From NCBI GenBank assembly GCA_963575745.1, contig CAUYUJ010003058.1, positions 433,698 to 497,697 of the forward strand: DNA of 64,000 nt, read 5' to 3'. A model generated the notes under the pieces. It was not told the origin of the DNA. It did no database searches and saw only the letters and a program-made list of their open reading frames with translations. Source of the DNA: Prorocentrum cordatum. Its lineage: Eukaryota; Sar; Dinophyceae; Prorocentrales; Prorocentraceae. Shown here piece by piece: positions 1 to 9,786 of this stretch; position 1 is the stretch's first letter, and the number at the start of each line of letters is the position of its first letter. The translations under genes and the position numbers were made by a program.

Positions 1-1800
1 CTGCGGGCCACAGTTCTCGGCACTACCTGGCGCCCGCTTGCAGCTCCACGGAGGCGCGGCGGGAGCTGGAGGCGTCGCCAGCAACGCCGCCGCCGCCGTC
101 TCGCCCACTGTGTTTGCCGTGGCCGTCGCCGTCGCCTTTGCAGTCGTCGCCGCCACAGTCCTCGTCTTCAATCGGTCTCTTCTCTGTCGTGTTGCTGGTT
201 CTCGTTCTCGTCGCTTTACTCCTCCTCCTCCTCCTCCTCGCCCTTCTCGCTCCAGCCACGCGATGCTCGGCAACAGCTTGTGCATCAGGCAGCTCTGCGC
301 GACGAACTACTTCACGCTGCTCCTGCACGACGACCCTTACATAGCGGCAGCGGGCTTCACGACGGGGAAGGCCTACGCGACGGGGACGGCGAGATTCCGA
401 GAGTTGCATAATACCGACCCACCCCAGCAAACGACTCTCGAGCTCATCATGGACCCCGCCAGCGTGTGCCACACGGCTCTGCGAGAGCTCGATGTGAAAG
501 CTCGACCTCTGTCCGGTCTATCTCTTGCCAGTGCAGATTCGCATGGAGTTGATTTTTCTTTGGCAAATGCAGGAATTCCTCATCAATGCGCGGACGCTAT
601 CGGGTTGCTCACTCTTCTATGAAAGACAGGGCGGCATACGAGTCGGCGACAGCTGGCTCTCGTGGTGCTAAGCCTTCTCGGGGACGTGGAATTGCTCGTC
701 TCCGCTCGGCAGCTCGTCATCTTCGCGGAGTGCAGTTTTTCCGAGGAACTTGGAGGCCTCGAGCGGTGTGCAATCGCTATATCATCTAGTCCACACATGT
801 CCGTTCCGTAAGATACAGGTCGACGCTCGCGCGGCGGTGTTCCGACGTCAACGCGACTCGAATTCGTCGCCAATCCGACGTGAACCCGACGTGAACCCGA
901 CGCAAGTCTGACGTGGATCCGATATAAGTCTGGTCTCGAGTTGCCGCGCGAGGCTTCCAGGATGTTCCGCAGAACAGTCGCCTTTTCAGCACGTGCGAGG
1001 GCGCGAGCGACGGTCAGGACAGAGGATCGCGAGACAGGACAGTTTCTCGTGGTCTGAATGAGCGCCTTCCTCCCTTTTCCGGCCTCCAGCCTGACAGGTC
1101 CTCCACTTTCCGTTCGCCTCTCTCCTTCCAAGCGTCGTCGTCTCACGGACCCCCGTCGTCCGCTTCGAAACTCGTTGCCTTAAATGGTTGGCGTTGCCTG
1201 TCTGTGCATTCTCCGCCCCCTCTGTCTAGCCGATCCCCCACTCCCCTTTTAGGTCTTCTTCTCACGTCGTCGTCTCGACACCCGCCGTCGTCTCCCTCGA
1301 AAGCTCGAAACACCTTTCTCCCGCATGTCAGCCCGCGTCAGCAGCCGCAGTGTCATAGCGATCGTGCCGCAGCAGAGTTTAGCATACTAGGACTGCTAGA
1401 TCAGGTTTAGTTTCCGGGGGCTCGTCGTCTCTGGTCACCCGAGGTCGAGCGAAAACAATCGGGGCTGCCTCCGCAGGTGTATTGATAGTCTTCCATAGTT
1501 AGTGCGAGTTGCAGGTCGTACACATCGTAGTACTTCGATGTGTGTAGGTGCCAAGTGTAACTTTGCCCCGTGGTCCGACGCAGTCCTTGCCTTGCCCTGT
1601 CTACTCCTCCCTGCTCGCCCTCCTCCTCCGCCTCGTCCATGTCATCCCCTTTGTCCTCTTCTGCCTCCCGTAGTCTTTTTTTTGTTCAAGCCCCCGCTGC
1701 TGCCTCGCGCGGTTCGGAGAGATGGCGCCCAGGAGAAGAGCGTGCGATCAGGCGCTGGCGTTGCTAAACCAAAGGCAGCTCTTCGAGGCGATGTCCAATA
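1..1800. other. Unassigned GC-rich sequence
   Basis: No recognisable gene. The longest frame (38-622, +) starts with an Ala/Val-rich hydrophobic stretch and then runs into low-complexity Pro and Arg; overlapping frames on the other strand are also open. This fits GC-rich composition better than a gene. Some sequence around 240-520 could be a small exon, but no family, splice pair or motif supports it. Confidence 0.3.
838..935. repeat. Short tandem repeat, CCGACGTGAA type
   Basis: Degenerate units of about 11 bases around CCGACGTGAAC recur several times (CGACGTCAACGCGACT, CCGACGTGAACCCGACGTGA, CTGACGTGGATCCGAT). Small and decayed; no coding potential. Confidence 0.5.
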
Positions 1801-1810
1801 AGTGCCCCTC

Positions 1811-1985
1811 TTGGAGGAGGAGGAGGAGGAGGAGGAGGAGGAGGAGTGGAGGAGGAGGAGGAAGAGGAGGAGGAGGAGGAGGAGGAGGAGGAGGAGGAGG
1901 AGGAGGAGGAGGAGGAGGAGGAGGAGGAGGAGGAGGAGGAGGAGGAGGAGGGGGAGGAGGAGAGGAGGAGGGGGAGGAGGAGGGA
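1811..1985. repeat. (GGA)n microsatellite
   Basis: About 175 bases of nearly pure GGA triplets. All six frames are open here, giving poly-Gly, poly-Glu, poly-Arg and poly-Ser/Leu products that should not be taken as genes. Confidence 0.9.
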
Positions 1986-2479
1986 AAGCATGTTTTCGAT
2001 ATTGTGTGGCGCTCTCGTTGGTTCCCAGAGATATTCCAGCCTCGAGATGTTGCCTGCAGCCGTGCCTCGCCGAGAGCGTTCCGTGGTGTCCCGAATCGTC
2101 CCGAACGGCCACCGGAGGCCCGTATTATGGCCCGAAAGTAACTCGATCAGGTAGGGACCCTCACCTCCTCTTGCGAGGATCGCCGACGGGATCGATCCAT
2201 CATCAGAAGGAGACCTCCCCCAGCGCAACCGAAGGCGCCTGCGCCACCTCCTTGCGGGAGAGCCGCCCGCAGCCTCGGATTCTGGGAGGAGGAGGGGCAC
2301 GAGAACTTTGTCGGGGGAGCTTCTGCGCCTTCTTCGGGGCATCCTCGGGGGCCCTCGTCGCCGCGGCTGGATCGGCCCAGAAGTTCTGGACAGGGCGCGC
2401 CCCAGAGGGAGGCATTCGGTTCGATGTCGTGGCCGCGGGCAGGTACCCAGACGTGCTGACCAGGAGCGTCTATCAGCCC

Positions 2480-4084
2480 ATGCAGCTGTCGCAGCCCCTG
2501 TTCGAGATGTCGCTGCATGAGAAGCGAGAGCTGTTCGTGGCGGCGCTCCGCGGCATGCTCAAGGACATCGGCGACGGGAGGCCCCCCGCCGAGGTGGCCT
2601 ACGACACGGACGTGTCAGGAAGGCTGTTCTCGTTCGGGCTGCAGCCGATGTGGGAGGTGCGCGAGGACAAGGGGCAGTCGAGGCTCGTGGGCCTGGAGAG
2701 CCTCCTGGCGCTGCACACGGCCTCCTGGGGCGTCGGCCTCGTGGTGGACGTGCTCGATAACCTGCTCGACACCGACATCGACCTCTACCTGCAGTTCAAG
2801 GGGCTGGAGGTCCAGGCGCCTGGTGCTGACAGAAGAGCCACCCATCGGGGTCCTTGAGACGGGGGTCAATGCAAACGGGGGCCAGTCAGAGCGACGGATC
2901 TTGCAGGATCCTGCACCGACCTGGGTTGGCGTGCAGGATCCTGCAGGCTCTTGCGCTATCCTGCAAGGCCTGATGGACCCTGGTTTGGATTGACCAGGAC
3001 GGTAGATCCCCGACCCCAACCCCACTGGGCCCGAAGAGGTGCCGCCCCCCCCCCCCCCGCCCCCTGGCTACGGGGCGATCCTGCGGCCCCGTGCGCCCTC
3101 GGTCCTCTCCGGGGCCTCGACTTGTGCCCTGCGGGGCCTGCGGGGCCTCCGGGGCCTCTCCGTGGGCAGCCCGGGAGGCACCTCTCAGGCAAGGGGGCCT
3201 CTGTCGTCTGCACCTGGCAGGCGGTCGTGGACGCCCTGGAGACCTTCCCGAGCCTGCCGCCGATCAGCGTGAACGTGCGGCCGTCCGAGTGGCTGCTTCC
3301 AGAGGTCCAGGGCCTGGTGCTCGACGCCAGCCGCCGCGCGCCCGGGCGGATCGTCTTCGAGCTGACCGAGTACACCCAGGACCTGCATTTTAACAGGCTG
3401 TTCGGCGAGCAGGGCTCGCTCTCGCAGCGCCTGACGAAGACGCTGCTGCCGGTCCTGCGGCGCATGCGGGAGGCGGGCGTGAAGTTGCTGGCGGACGATC
3501 TGTTGCCCTTCAGCGTGTATTGCTTCGACGGGGAGGCGTCGCGCAGGAAAGGCCACCGGCTCATAGACCACCACGCCACTGAGAGCAGCACGATGCTCTC
3601 GAGAGAGTGGTCCGCGGTGTTCAACGGCGTGAAAATTAGCCTCGACTGGGTCATCCACGCGATGCCCCTCGGGAAGCAGACAGGGGCCGCGTTCGCGTCA
3701 GTGCCCCTGTACGCCAAGAGCATGAAGGACAGCCCTTGGCACGTGGCGGCCGTGACCGGCAAGCCCGTGCCGGAAAAGGACGTGGAGAGGTCCTCTGCCC
3801 TCCGCGACCTCCAGAGGGCGGCCAGGGTGGAGCTGCAGGCCGCCCTGCAGGAGGTCCAGCAGCACCGCTTCGACATCCTGCCGGTCCTCGAGGCGACGCT
3901 GCCGCCCGCCCACATCGCCGAGTGGGGCCTGGAGGGCGCCGCGAAAGAGCAGGGGGGGATGTTCTTCGAGGCCCGCTTCCCGCCCGCGTGGTTCTTTGGC
4001 CAGATCCTTCCCCCGCCCCACGCGCAGCGCCCCAAGGCCTCCTCCCCAGTGAAGGGCTTCCCTTCGACGCGCTCCGAGGGCTAG
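2480..4084 (+). CDS. EAL-domain protein (cyclic-di-GMP phosphodiesterase-like), two exons
   Basis: Two exons, 2480-2815 and 3221-4084, give about 399 residues. Landmarks of the EAL fold occur in order: LQP then VGLESLL (ESL for EAL, Glu73), ISVNVRPSEW (Asn130), RIVFELTE (Glu159), LLADDL (Asp204-Asp205), GVKISLDW (Lys250), IAEWGLEG...KEQ (Glu346/350, equivalent of the AEGVETxEQ region), and a C-terminal FGQILPPP. In known EAL enzymes these residues bind the metals and c-di-GMP. Spacing after Glu159 is longer than in bacterial domains, so there are insertions, and ESL replaces EAL. Activity is therefore uncertain; a degenerate binding domain is the alternative. The first in-frame ATG is used, but the frame is open upstream to the GGA repeat, so a further 5' exon is likely. 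EAL proteins are bacterial second-messenger enzymes and rare in eukaryotes; the intron argues against contamination. Confidence 0.72.
2816..3220 (+). other. Intron of the EAL-domain gene, GC-AG
   Basis: The exon sequence GTCCAG meets GCGCCTGG, and CACCTGGCAG meets GCGGTCGTGG, so CAG|GCG stands at both ends. Removal keeps phase 0 and puts the EAL Glu and the VNVRP Asn 57 residues apart, close to the usual spacing. A GT-AG alternative (2823-3188) also keeps frame but adds 13 residues. The intron holds GGATCCTGCA-type inverted repeats near 2,900-2,960 and GGGGCCT repeats near 3,130. Confidence 0.6.
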
Positions 4085-5280
4085 AGCCCTGCTCACGGCG
4101 TGGGTGCTCCTGCTCGTTCGCACGTCATACATGTGAGGAGAGGGGGGACGAGAAGTTGCGGAGGGAACACTTGGGAGCACATGCAAGGCGACGAGAGAGC
4201 CCCGAATATAGAGCCTCACTCGCACTCCTTCCAGGGCAGTGGAGGGGGGACTTACGAGCAAGACGACAGCACTCACATCAGCGCTTGAGGAAGAAATGGT
4301 GGGAGGAGGCGGCGGTGGACGAGGGGGAGGAGGAAGCATAGTGCGTTCGAGTCTGCGTGGGCTACAAGCGCACAGGCCCGGTACGAGCAGGGCTGCGTAG
4401 GGTCTGATTGGGAGCATGCAGCTTGCTATTCCGGGCCATACGTTGAGAGGAGTGCCAGAACAAATGGATTTGAGGGCTGTTTCACCCAGTGCAATGTGAA
4501 GTGATGCTGTTGTCGGGGATCGAAGCCCCTCTTTCCCATAGTCGGACTAGTCGCAGGCATGAGTAGTACACGGTAATACATGCATTCCTTCCGCCCCTCT
4601 TCGTTGAGGGAGGCAAGGCGGCAACCGCCACCTCCTCACGCTCAATCATAGAGGTGGTTGAAGACGACTTGGTTGTGAAGCTACTGGGCAGCTACAGTTC
4701 GAGTGCGGCCTCACGGCAGCCAGCGGCCAACATACTAGCCGCTCGGGGCTGCGCCAGGCCAGCTGTGGCTGCGAGGCGGTGGCATCGATGCGCTCGAGTG
4801 CTCCCCCCCTCGCCCCGTCCCCACATCCTCCCCTCTCCACCGCGTGGTATCACATGCAGATCTATGTTGCGAGTTTCTCGCGACGGCTCCGCTATGCAGA
4901 ACTACTGTGCAGAACCGAGACAACCATGTCATATCGAATATAGTTGGAGGTGCCCGTGCATTGGAATGGCCAGCTCGAGTTCCCTGCCTTGTGCTCGAAG
5001 CGCACTTACAGATCGAGTGTGAACCGAAGCCGACGCCGTAGGGATGGATGTTTGTCATCAGTGCCGGTGCCTACGTAGGGCTCGCGATCCATTTGCCCCT
5101 GGTCTCTCCTCGGCTCTCCCCCTCATTGCCTCCCGCCCCCCTCCCTCCCTCGCTCGCTCGCCCTGTTCCGCGTCAGAGAGCTCAGGCAAACCCGCCGCTC
5201 TCTGCTTCGCCTGTGACCGAACGCAGGCGCGCGAGAACATCTTCGTCCCGTTAGCCCGTCCAAACGTCACACGTGGTGTT
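4085..5280. other. No gene seen
   Basis: Apart from the dispersed repeat at about 4.70 kb, nothing recognisable. Frames are short and overlap on both strands. Confidence 0.5.
4697..4825 (+). repeat. Dispersed ~130-bp repeat, copy 1
   Basis: Contains GTGCGGCCTCACGGCAGCC, CGGCCAACA, GCCGCTCGG, GTGGCTGCGAG and CCCCTCGCCCC in the same order as the stretch at 12,195-12,325. Function unknown. Confidence 0.5.
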
Positions 5281-5604
5281 GATGGCACGGCTCAATGTTT
5301 CACTGATACTTCCTCTCGCTTCGCGTGGTGCACGGCTGGAGCACAGAAAGATTGGGCGTTGGGTGGTTTGTCCTGCTCCCTGCTCGTCAGCCGCGCTGGT
5401 CTGTTGTGTCGTTCTGCCCGCCCTGGGGCGTTGTCAGCGCCACGGGGGCGGATGCGCCCTCCCCGTTCCAGCGCCAGGACGAGCGTGCGAATGTCCACGC
5501 ACGGAGGCACTGAGCATTCACCACGTGGCAAGACGAGGCAACGCGAAGCAACACAAGCATAGCAACAGCGCGCCATTCGTATACAGTTACGCGGGCCTCT
5601 TGGT
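5281..5604 (+). repeat. Composite repeat module, copy 1
   Basis: Shares ordered blocks with 7108-7430 and 7863-8160: CTTCGCGTGGTGCACG, GTGTCGTTCTGCCCGCCC, GGGCGTTGTCAGCGCCAC, GCATTCACC, and the 3' block AACAGCGCGCCATTCGTATA. Each copy runs directly into a CTTGGGGCC array. This copy appears truncated at its 5' side compared with the other two. Confidence 0.75.
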
Positions 5605-6235
5605 GGTTTCTTGGGGCCTCTTGGGAGGCTCTTGGGGGCCTCTTGGGGGCTCCTTTGGGGCCTCTGGGGGCCTCTTAGAGGTTTCTTCGGGGCCTCTTGG
5701 CGCCATTTGGGGGCGGCTTGGGTCGTCTTCGGGCGCTCTTGTGCCGTCTGGCCCCTTCGGAGGCCGTCTGGGGGGCCTCTCGCCACCGCCTTGGGGCTCT
5801 CTTGGAATACTCTTGGGCCCTCTTTGGGCCCTTTTTGGCAGTCTTGGCGGCCTCTTTGGGCAATCTTGGGGCCCGCTTGGGCCGTCTCGTGAGCCTCTTG
5901 GAGGCTTCTGGGCCGGTCTGGGGACCATCTTTGGGGCTGCTTGTTGGGTCGTGATGGGCGTTCGAGAGCTGAAAAAGACGAGAACTCTTAAATCGTTCAA
6001 ACACCTATGAAACATGATTGTTTGGGGTCTTCTTGGGACCATCTTGGGCCGTCTTGGTGACCTTTCAGACCGTTTTGGGGCTATCTTAGGCCGTCTTAGG
6101 CCGTCTTGGGCCGTCTTGGGGCCATATTGGGCCATCTTGAGGCCATCTTGAGCCGATTTGGAGCTCTCTTGGGCCCCCAGGAGGCCCAAATCATTGATGC
6201 CTTTAATTTTTGGTGGGTTTCTGGAGCCCATAGGG
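5605..6235 (+). repeat. CTTGGGGCC degenerate array 1
   Basis: Degenerate units of about 12-21 bases built on GGCCTCTTGGGGGCCTCTT and GGGCCGTCTTGG. The overlapping Gly/Leu/Trp-rich frames (+) and Pro/Lys/Arg-rich frames (-) come from the repeat. It ends at a G tract (6230-6246). Confidence 0.8.
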
Positions 6236-6329
6236 GGGGGGGGGGGCACCTTTGGTTCACGGATGTGTCGTGAATCCCGTGGGGGGGTCGATGTAGAAAT
6301 GCTGTAATCTAATGGGTCAGAGTTCTCAG

Positions 6330-6915
6330 GGTTGTTTCTTCGGAGCGCTCTCGGGGGCCTCTTGGGAGCAGTTTAGGGGCCTCTTGGCGCCTCTTCGGGG
6401 CCTGCTGCGGTCTCTTTGGGGCCTCTTTCGGGCATCTTGGGGCCTCTTGGGGGCACCTTCTGGGCCTGTTGGGGCCTCCTGCGGGCCTCTCGGGGCTGAG
6501 GGCTCGAATTGTCGGCTCGGGTTCCCCATCTGGGCCCCCCAAAGTCTTTGGGCCCTCTCAGACTGTATTGGGTGGCTCTTGGGCCGTCTGGGGGCCCTCT
6601 TGGGTCCCTCTTGGGTTCCTCTTGTGGGCCTCTGGGGCCGTCTTGGGGCGATTTGGGGAGCTTCTTGGGCCGTCTTGGAACATCTTTCAAAAACCGAAGG
6701 AGAACCAATTGTTTCGGCCTCTTGGGGTCCTCTTGGGAGGCCTCGTGGAGGCCTCTGGGGGTGTCTTGGAGGCCTCTTGGACCGTCTCGGGGCTGTCTTT
6801 GGCGTCTTGGTGCGATCTTTCGGGGACTCGGCGCACTCACTCTTGGACCATCTTGGGGGCCTCTCGGAGCTCCGTCTTAGGGGGCCTCTCGGAGCTCCGT
6901 CTTGGAGCTTTCTTC
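6330..6915 (+). repeat. CTTGGGGCC degenerate array 2
   Basis: Same unit family as the array at 5605. A short tandem duplication GGGGGCCTCTCGGAGCTCCG occurs twice near 6,853-6,900. No composite module sits directly before this array. Confidence 0.8.
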
Positions 6916-7107
6916 GGCCATCAAGAGTCATGCGACAAGCCGCGGGGTCCGCGACAAGACCCAGAAAATTTGTGAATTTGGGGTCCAGGCCCCTAAAAGG
7001 CTCCACATGGGAGGATTAGGCAAGGGACCGGAGGACACGCCCACTTCGAGCCCAGAGGCACGGTGGCGGATAGTGGGGCCCATTGAAATGGTACAATCGT
7101 TGGAATA

Positions 7108-7430
7108 ATTGGATACGTTGCATTGCAGCATCCGCGGACCTGCCTCTGGCAACACGTTACTTCCGGACGTGCATCCGCTCTCTTCGCGGGGTGCACGTCC
7201 GGAGCAGGTAAAGACTGAGCGTTCGGTGGTTTGCCCTGCTTGTCTGCCGTGTCGTTCTGCCCGCCCCAGGGCGTTGTCAGCGCCACTGGAGGCGGATCAT
7301 CCGCCGTTTCAGCGCATCCGCCGCGGATGCGCCCTCCCCCGTTTCAGCGCCAGGACGAAGGCAACGCCAAGTTCAAATTCCGATGAGCACAGCAACAACG
7401 CGCCATTCGCGCACAATCCGCAGGTGTGTT
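7108..7430 (+). repeat. Composite repeat module, copy 2
   Basis: The most complete copy. It starts at TTGCATTGCAGCATCCGCGG and includes TCTTCGCGGGGTGCACGTCC, GTGTCGTTCTGCCCGCCC, GGGCGTTGTCAGCGCCAC and the end block CAACAACGCGCCATTC, then enters an array of CTTGGGGGCC units. It has a small internal expansion (GGATCATCCGCCGTTTCAGC) absent from the others. Confidence 0.75.
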
Positions 7431-7740
7431 GGTGGTTTCTTGGGGGCCTCCTAGGAACCTCTTGGGTTTTTGTTGAAAGCTTCGTGGGGGCCTCTTTCGG
7501 GTCTCTTTGGGGGTCTTTCGGGGCCTCTTGGGGGCGTTTTTGTTGGCGCTCTTGCGTCGTCTGGCCACTTCGGAGGCCGTCTTGGGGGCCTTTCGGGGCC
7601 GTCTTGTGGCTCTATTGGTGTCCTCTTGGGCTGTTCTGTGAGGCTCTTGGGTCGTCTTGGGGGCATCTGTGGGACATCGTGGGTCCCTTCAAGATCGTCT
7701 TAGGGCCATCTTGGAGGCTGTTTCCTACGGGCTTCAGGCC
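7431..7740 (+). repeat. CTTGGGGCC degenerate array 3
   Basis: Continues from module copy 2 with CTCTTGGGTTTTTG and GGCCGTCTTGGGGGCC units, decaying near 7,740. Confidence 0.75.
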
Positions 7741-7862
7741 CAGAATGGCTGAGTTGGGAGTTGTCGGCGGATGTGGTGCGACTCCAGGGGGCGGGTTAGG
7801 GGGAGACATGATATCAGGACAGGATGCGATAACATAGCACAGCATTTAGCATTACGCAATAA

Positions 7863-8160
7863 ATGGATGCATTGGACACGCTGCGTTGCAATATCCGCGG
7901 GCCTGCCTCAGGCAACACGTGCCTTCCAGACGTGGAGTCCTCCTCGCTTCGCGGGGTGCACGTCCGGAGCACATAAGAATGCCGCGCTCGGTCTGCCGAG
8001 CCGGGTCTGCTGTGTCGTTCTGCCTGCCCTTGGGCGCTGCCAGCGTCACGTGTCTACGCGGGCAATGAGCATTCACCGCGTGTCAGCACAAGGCACCGCC
8101 AAAGTTGAAATTCCGATGAGCACAGCAACAACGCGCCATTCGTATACAATTACGCGGGCC
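7863..8160 (+). repeat. Composite repeat module, copy 3
   Basis: Starts at GGATGCATTGGACACGCTGC and contains GGCAACACGTGCCTTCC, CGCTTCGCGGGGTGCACGTC, GTGTCGTTCTGCC and ends at AACAACGCGCCATTCGTATA, as in copy 1. Confidence 0.75.
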
Positions 8161-8720
8161 TCTTCGTGGTCTTTCCTGGCCTCTTGGGGGCCTCTTTGGG
8201 GCCTCTTGGGGGTCTCTTTGGTGCCTTCGAGGGCCTCTTGGGTGCGCCTTGGGGCGCTCTTGCGCCGTATGGCCTATTCGGAGGCCGCCTTGGGGGTCTA
8301 TCGCGGCCGCCTTGGGGCTCTCTTGGGGTCCTCTTGGGCTGTCTTGTGGTGCCCTTTTTGATAATCTTGTGAGGCCTCTTGGACCATCTTGGCGGCCTCT
8401 TTGGGCTGTCTTGAAGCCATATCAAGGCTACTGGCTGCCATCTGGATTGGACCGTCCAGGAACCTCTCATGATTGTGTAATGATGTAGATTGCAATGCAG
8501 ATGGCAATCAGGACACAGTAGGATGTTCAGGAGTAGTCATTCGCATGACGGTGGCGATTTCTACACAGACCTCGTCAGGTGTCAGGTGTCCTCTTGGAGC
8601 CCTTTTGGGGGCCTTTTGGACTGCTTGAGGCGATATTGTGCCGTCTTGGGGCGATATTGGGTTGTCTTGGGGCCCCCTGAAGCCTTCCTGAGGCCAAGTT
8701 CAGCCGTCGCGGAGCGCAGT
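8161..8720 (+). repeat. CTTGGGGCC degenerate arrays 4 and 5
   Basis: Two stretches (8161-8440 and 8578-8720) of the same unit family, separated by about 140 bases of unique sequence. Confidence 0.7.
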
Positions 8721-9480
8721 TGGACCTTCTTGGCATCCTTGTGGGCGAATTCCTGGAGCGCCCTGCTGACTTAAAGCGTCCATGGGAGCACCGAAGGCCA
8801 CGTCCAGAAGAAAAACACATTTTTGACCCAGGGTCTCCCAGGGCACGTTTCGTCAAGGGGCTCCCACGGGCCTCCTCGCGCGAGCGAACTAGAAACAGGC
8901 TCGAGCTCTTATCGGAGATTCTAGTACGCATCTGGACCGCTGGGCTGGCGAATTATGTAGGTGCTGGTTACCATGTTGGCAGTCCTGATTGTGGCATGGC
9001 GTTGTTAACACATGAGAGGAGTAATGCGATGGTGATAACGATATCGATGATGACATGCATAAATTCCCAGCAGTGGTTGTACTGAGGGTTCCGTGTTGGG
9101 GCTGTCAGAAATTGGCCCTGGCCGCTGCAGCAGCCCTATGGCTCATACCCTCTGCCATGGTGCCCTGCCCTTGGTGTCTACCAAGTTTGTTCCCGATGGT
9201 TGCGGATCTCTGTTGTTACCCATTGATTGGTGTCTTGTTCTTGGTGTCTTGAGGTTGGGACTGTTGGTGATCTTCGGTTGCACCATATAGTTTGCGCTTC
9301 GGTAGAGCTAGAGCCCATTGGCCGGAGTCCAGGTGCTGGCCCGTTGTGATGGTAATGACGGTGCTCGTGATGATGCCCATGGTGTTGTTATTGATTCTGT
9401 TCTTGGCAAATTGTGAGGCTTGTTGGAAGGCTACGCGTGGCTACACGCGCGGCCTCCTCGCACAGCTTGGCTGGAGAGTT
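8721..9480. other. No gene seen
   Basis: Only short frames. A weak hydrophobic + frame near 9,090-9,290 has no family or start context to support it. Confidence 0.4.
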
Positions 9481-9484
9481 ATTT

Positions 9485-9673
9485 TCACGAGGGAGAGGAA
9501 CACTTCTTCAGGACGGCAATGTCGGCGAACTGCGCGCCATGCGCATTGTGTTCGTCCCCCTCCGTGGCGCTGAGGCTGTCTCCGTAGTCTGATGCTGATG
9601 ATGATGATGCTGATGATGATGATGATGATGAAAATAGTGATGATGCTGATGCTGATGCTGATGCTGACGATGT

Positions 9674-9705
<32 letters not shown>

Positions 9706-9730
9706 GTAATAAGGATGATGATGATGATAC

Positions 9731-9786
<56 letters not shown>

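Noticed and set aside
1802-2857. 351-codon + frame starting in the GGA tract
   Set aside because: The first part is poly-Arg from the microsatellite; only the sequence after about 2,400 is protein-like and belongs to the EAL gene.
5273-7019. Gly/Leu/Trp-rich + frames and Pro/Arg/Lys-rich - frames of 200-245 codons
   Set aside because: They arise from CTTGGGGCC arrays and change frame with unit length.
9292-9573. Short membrane-like + frame (VMVMTVLVMMPMVLLLILFL)
   Set aside because: Derived from ATG/GTG/TTG-rich sequence next to the GAT microsatellite; no supporting context.
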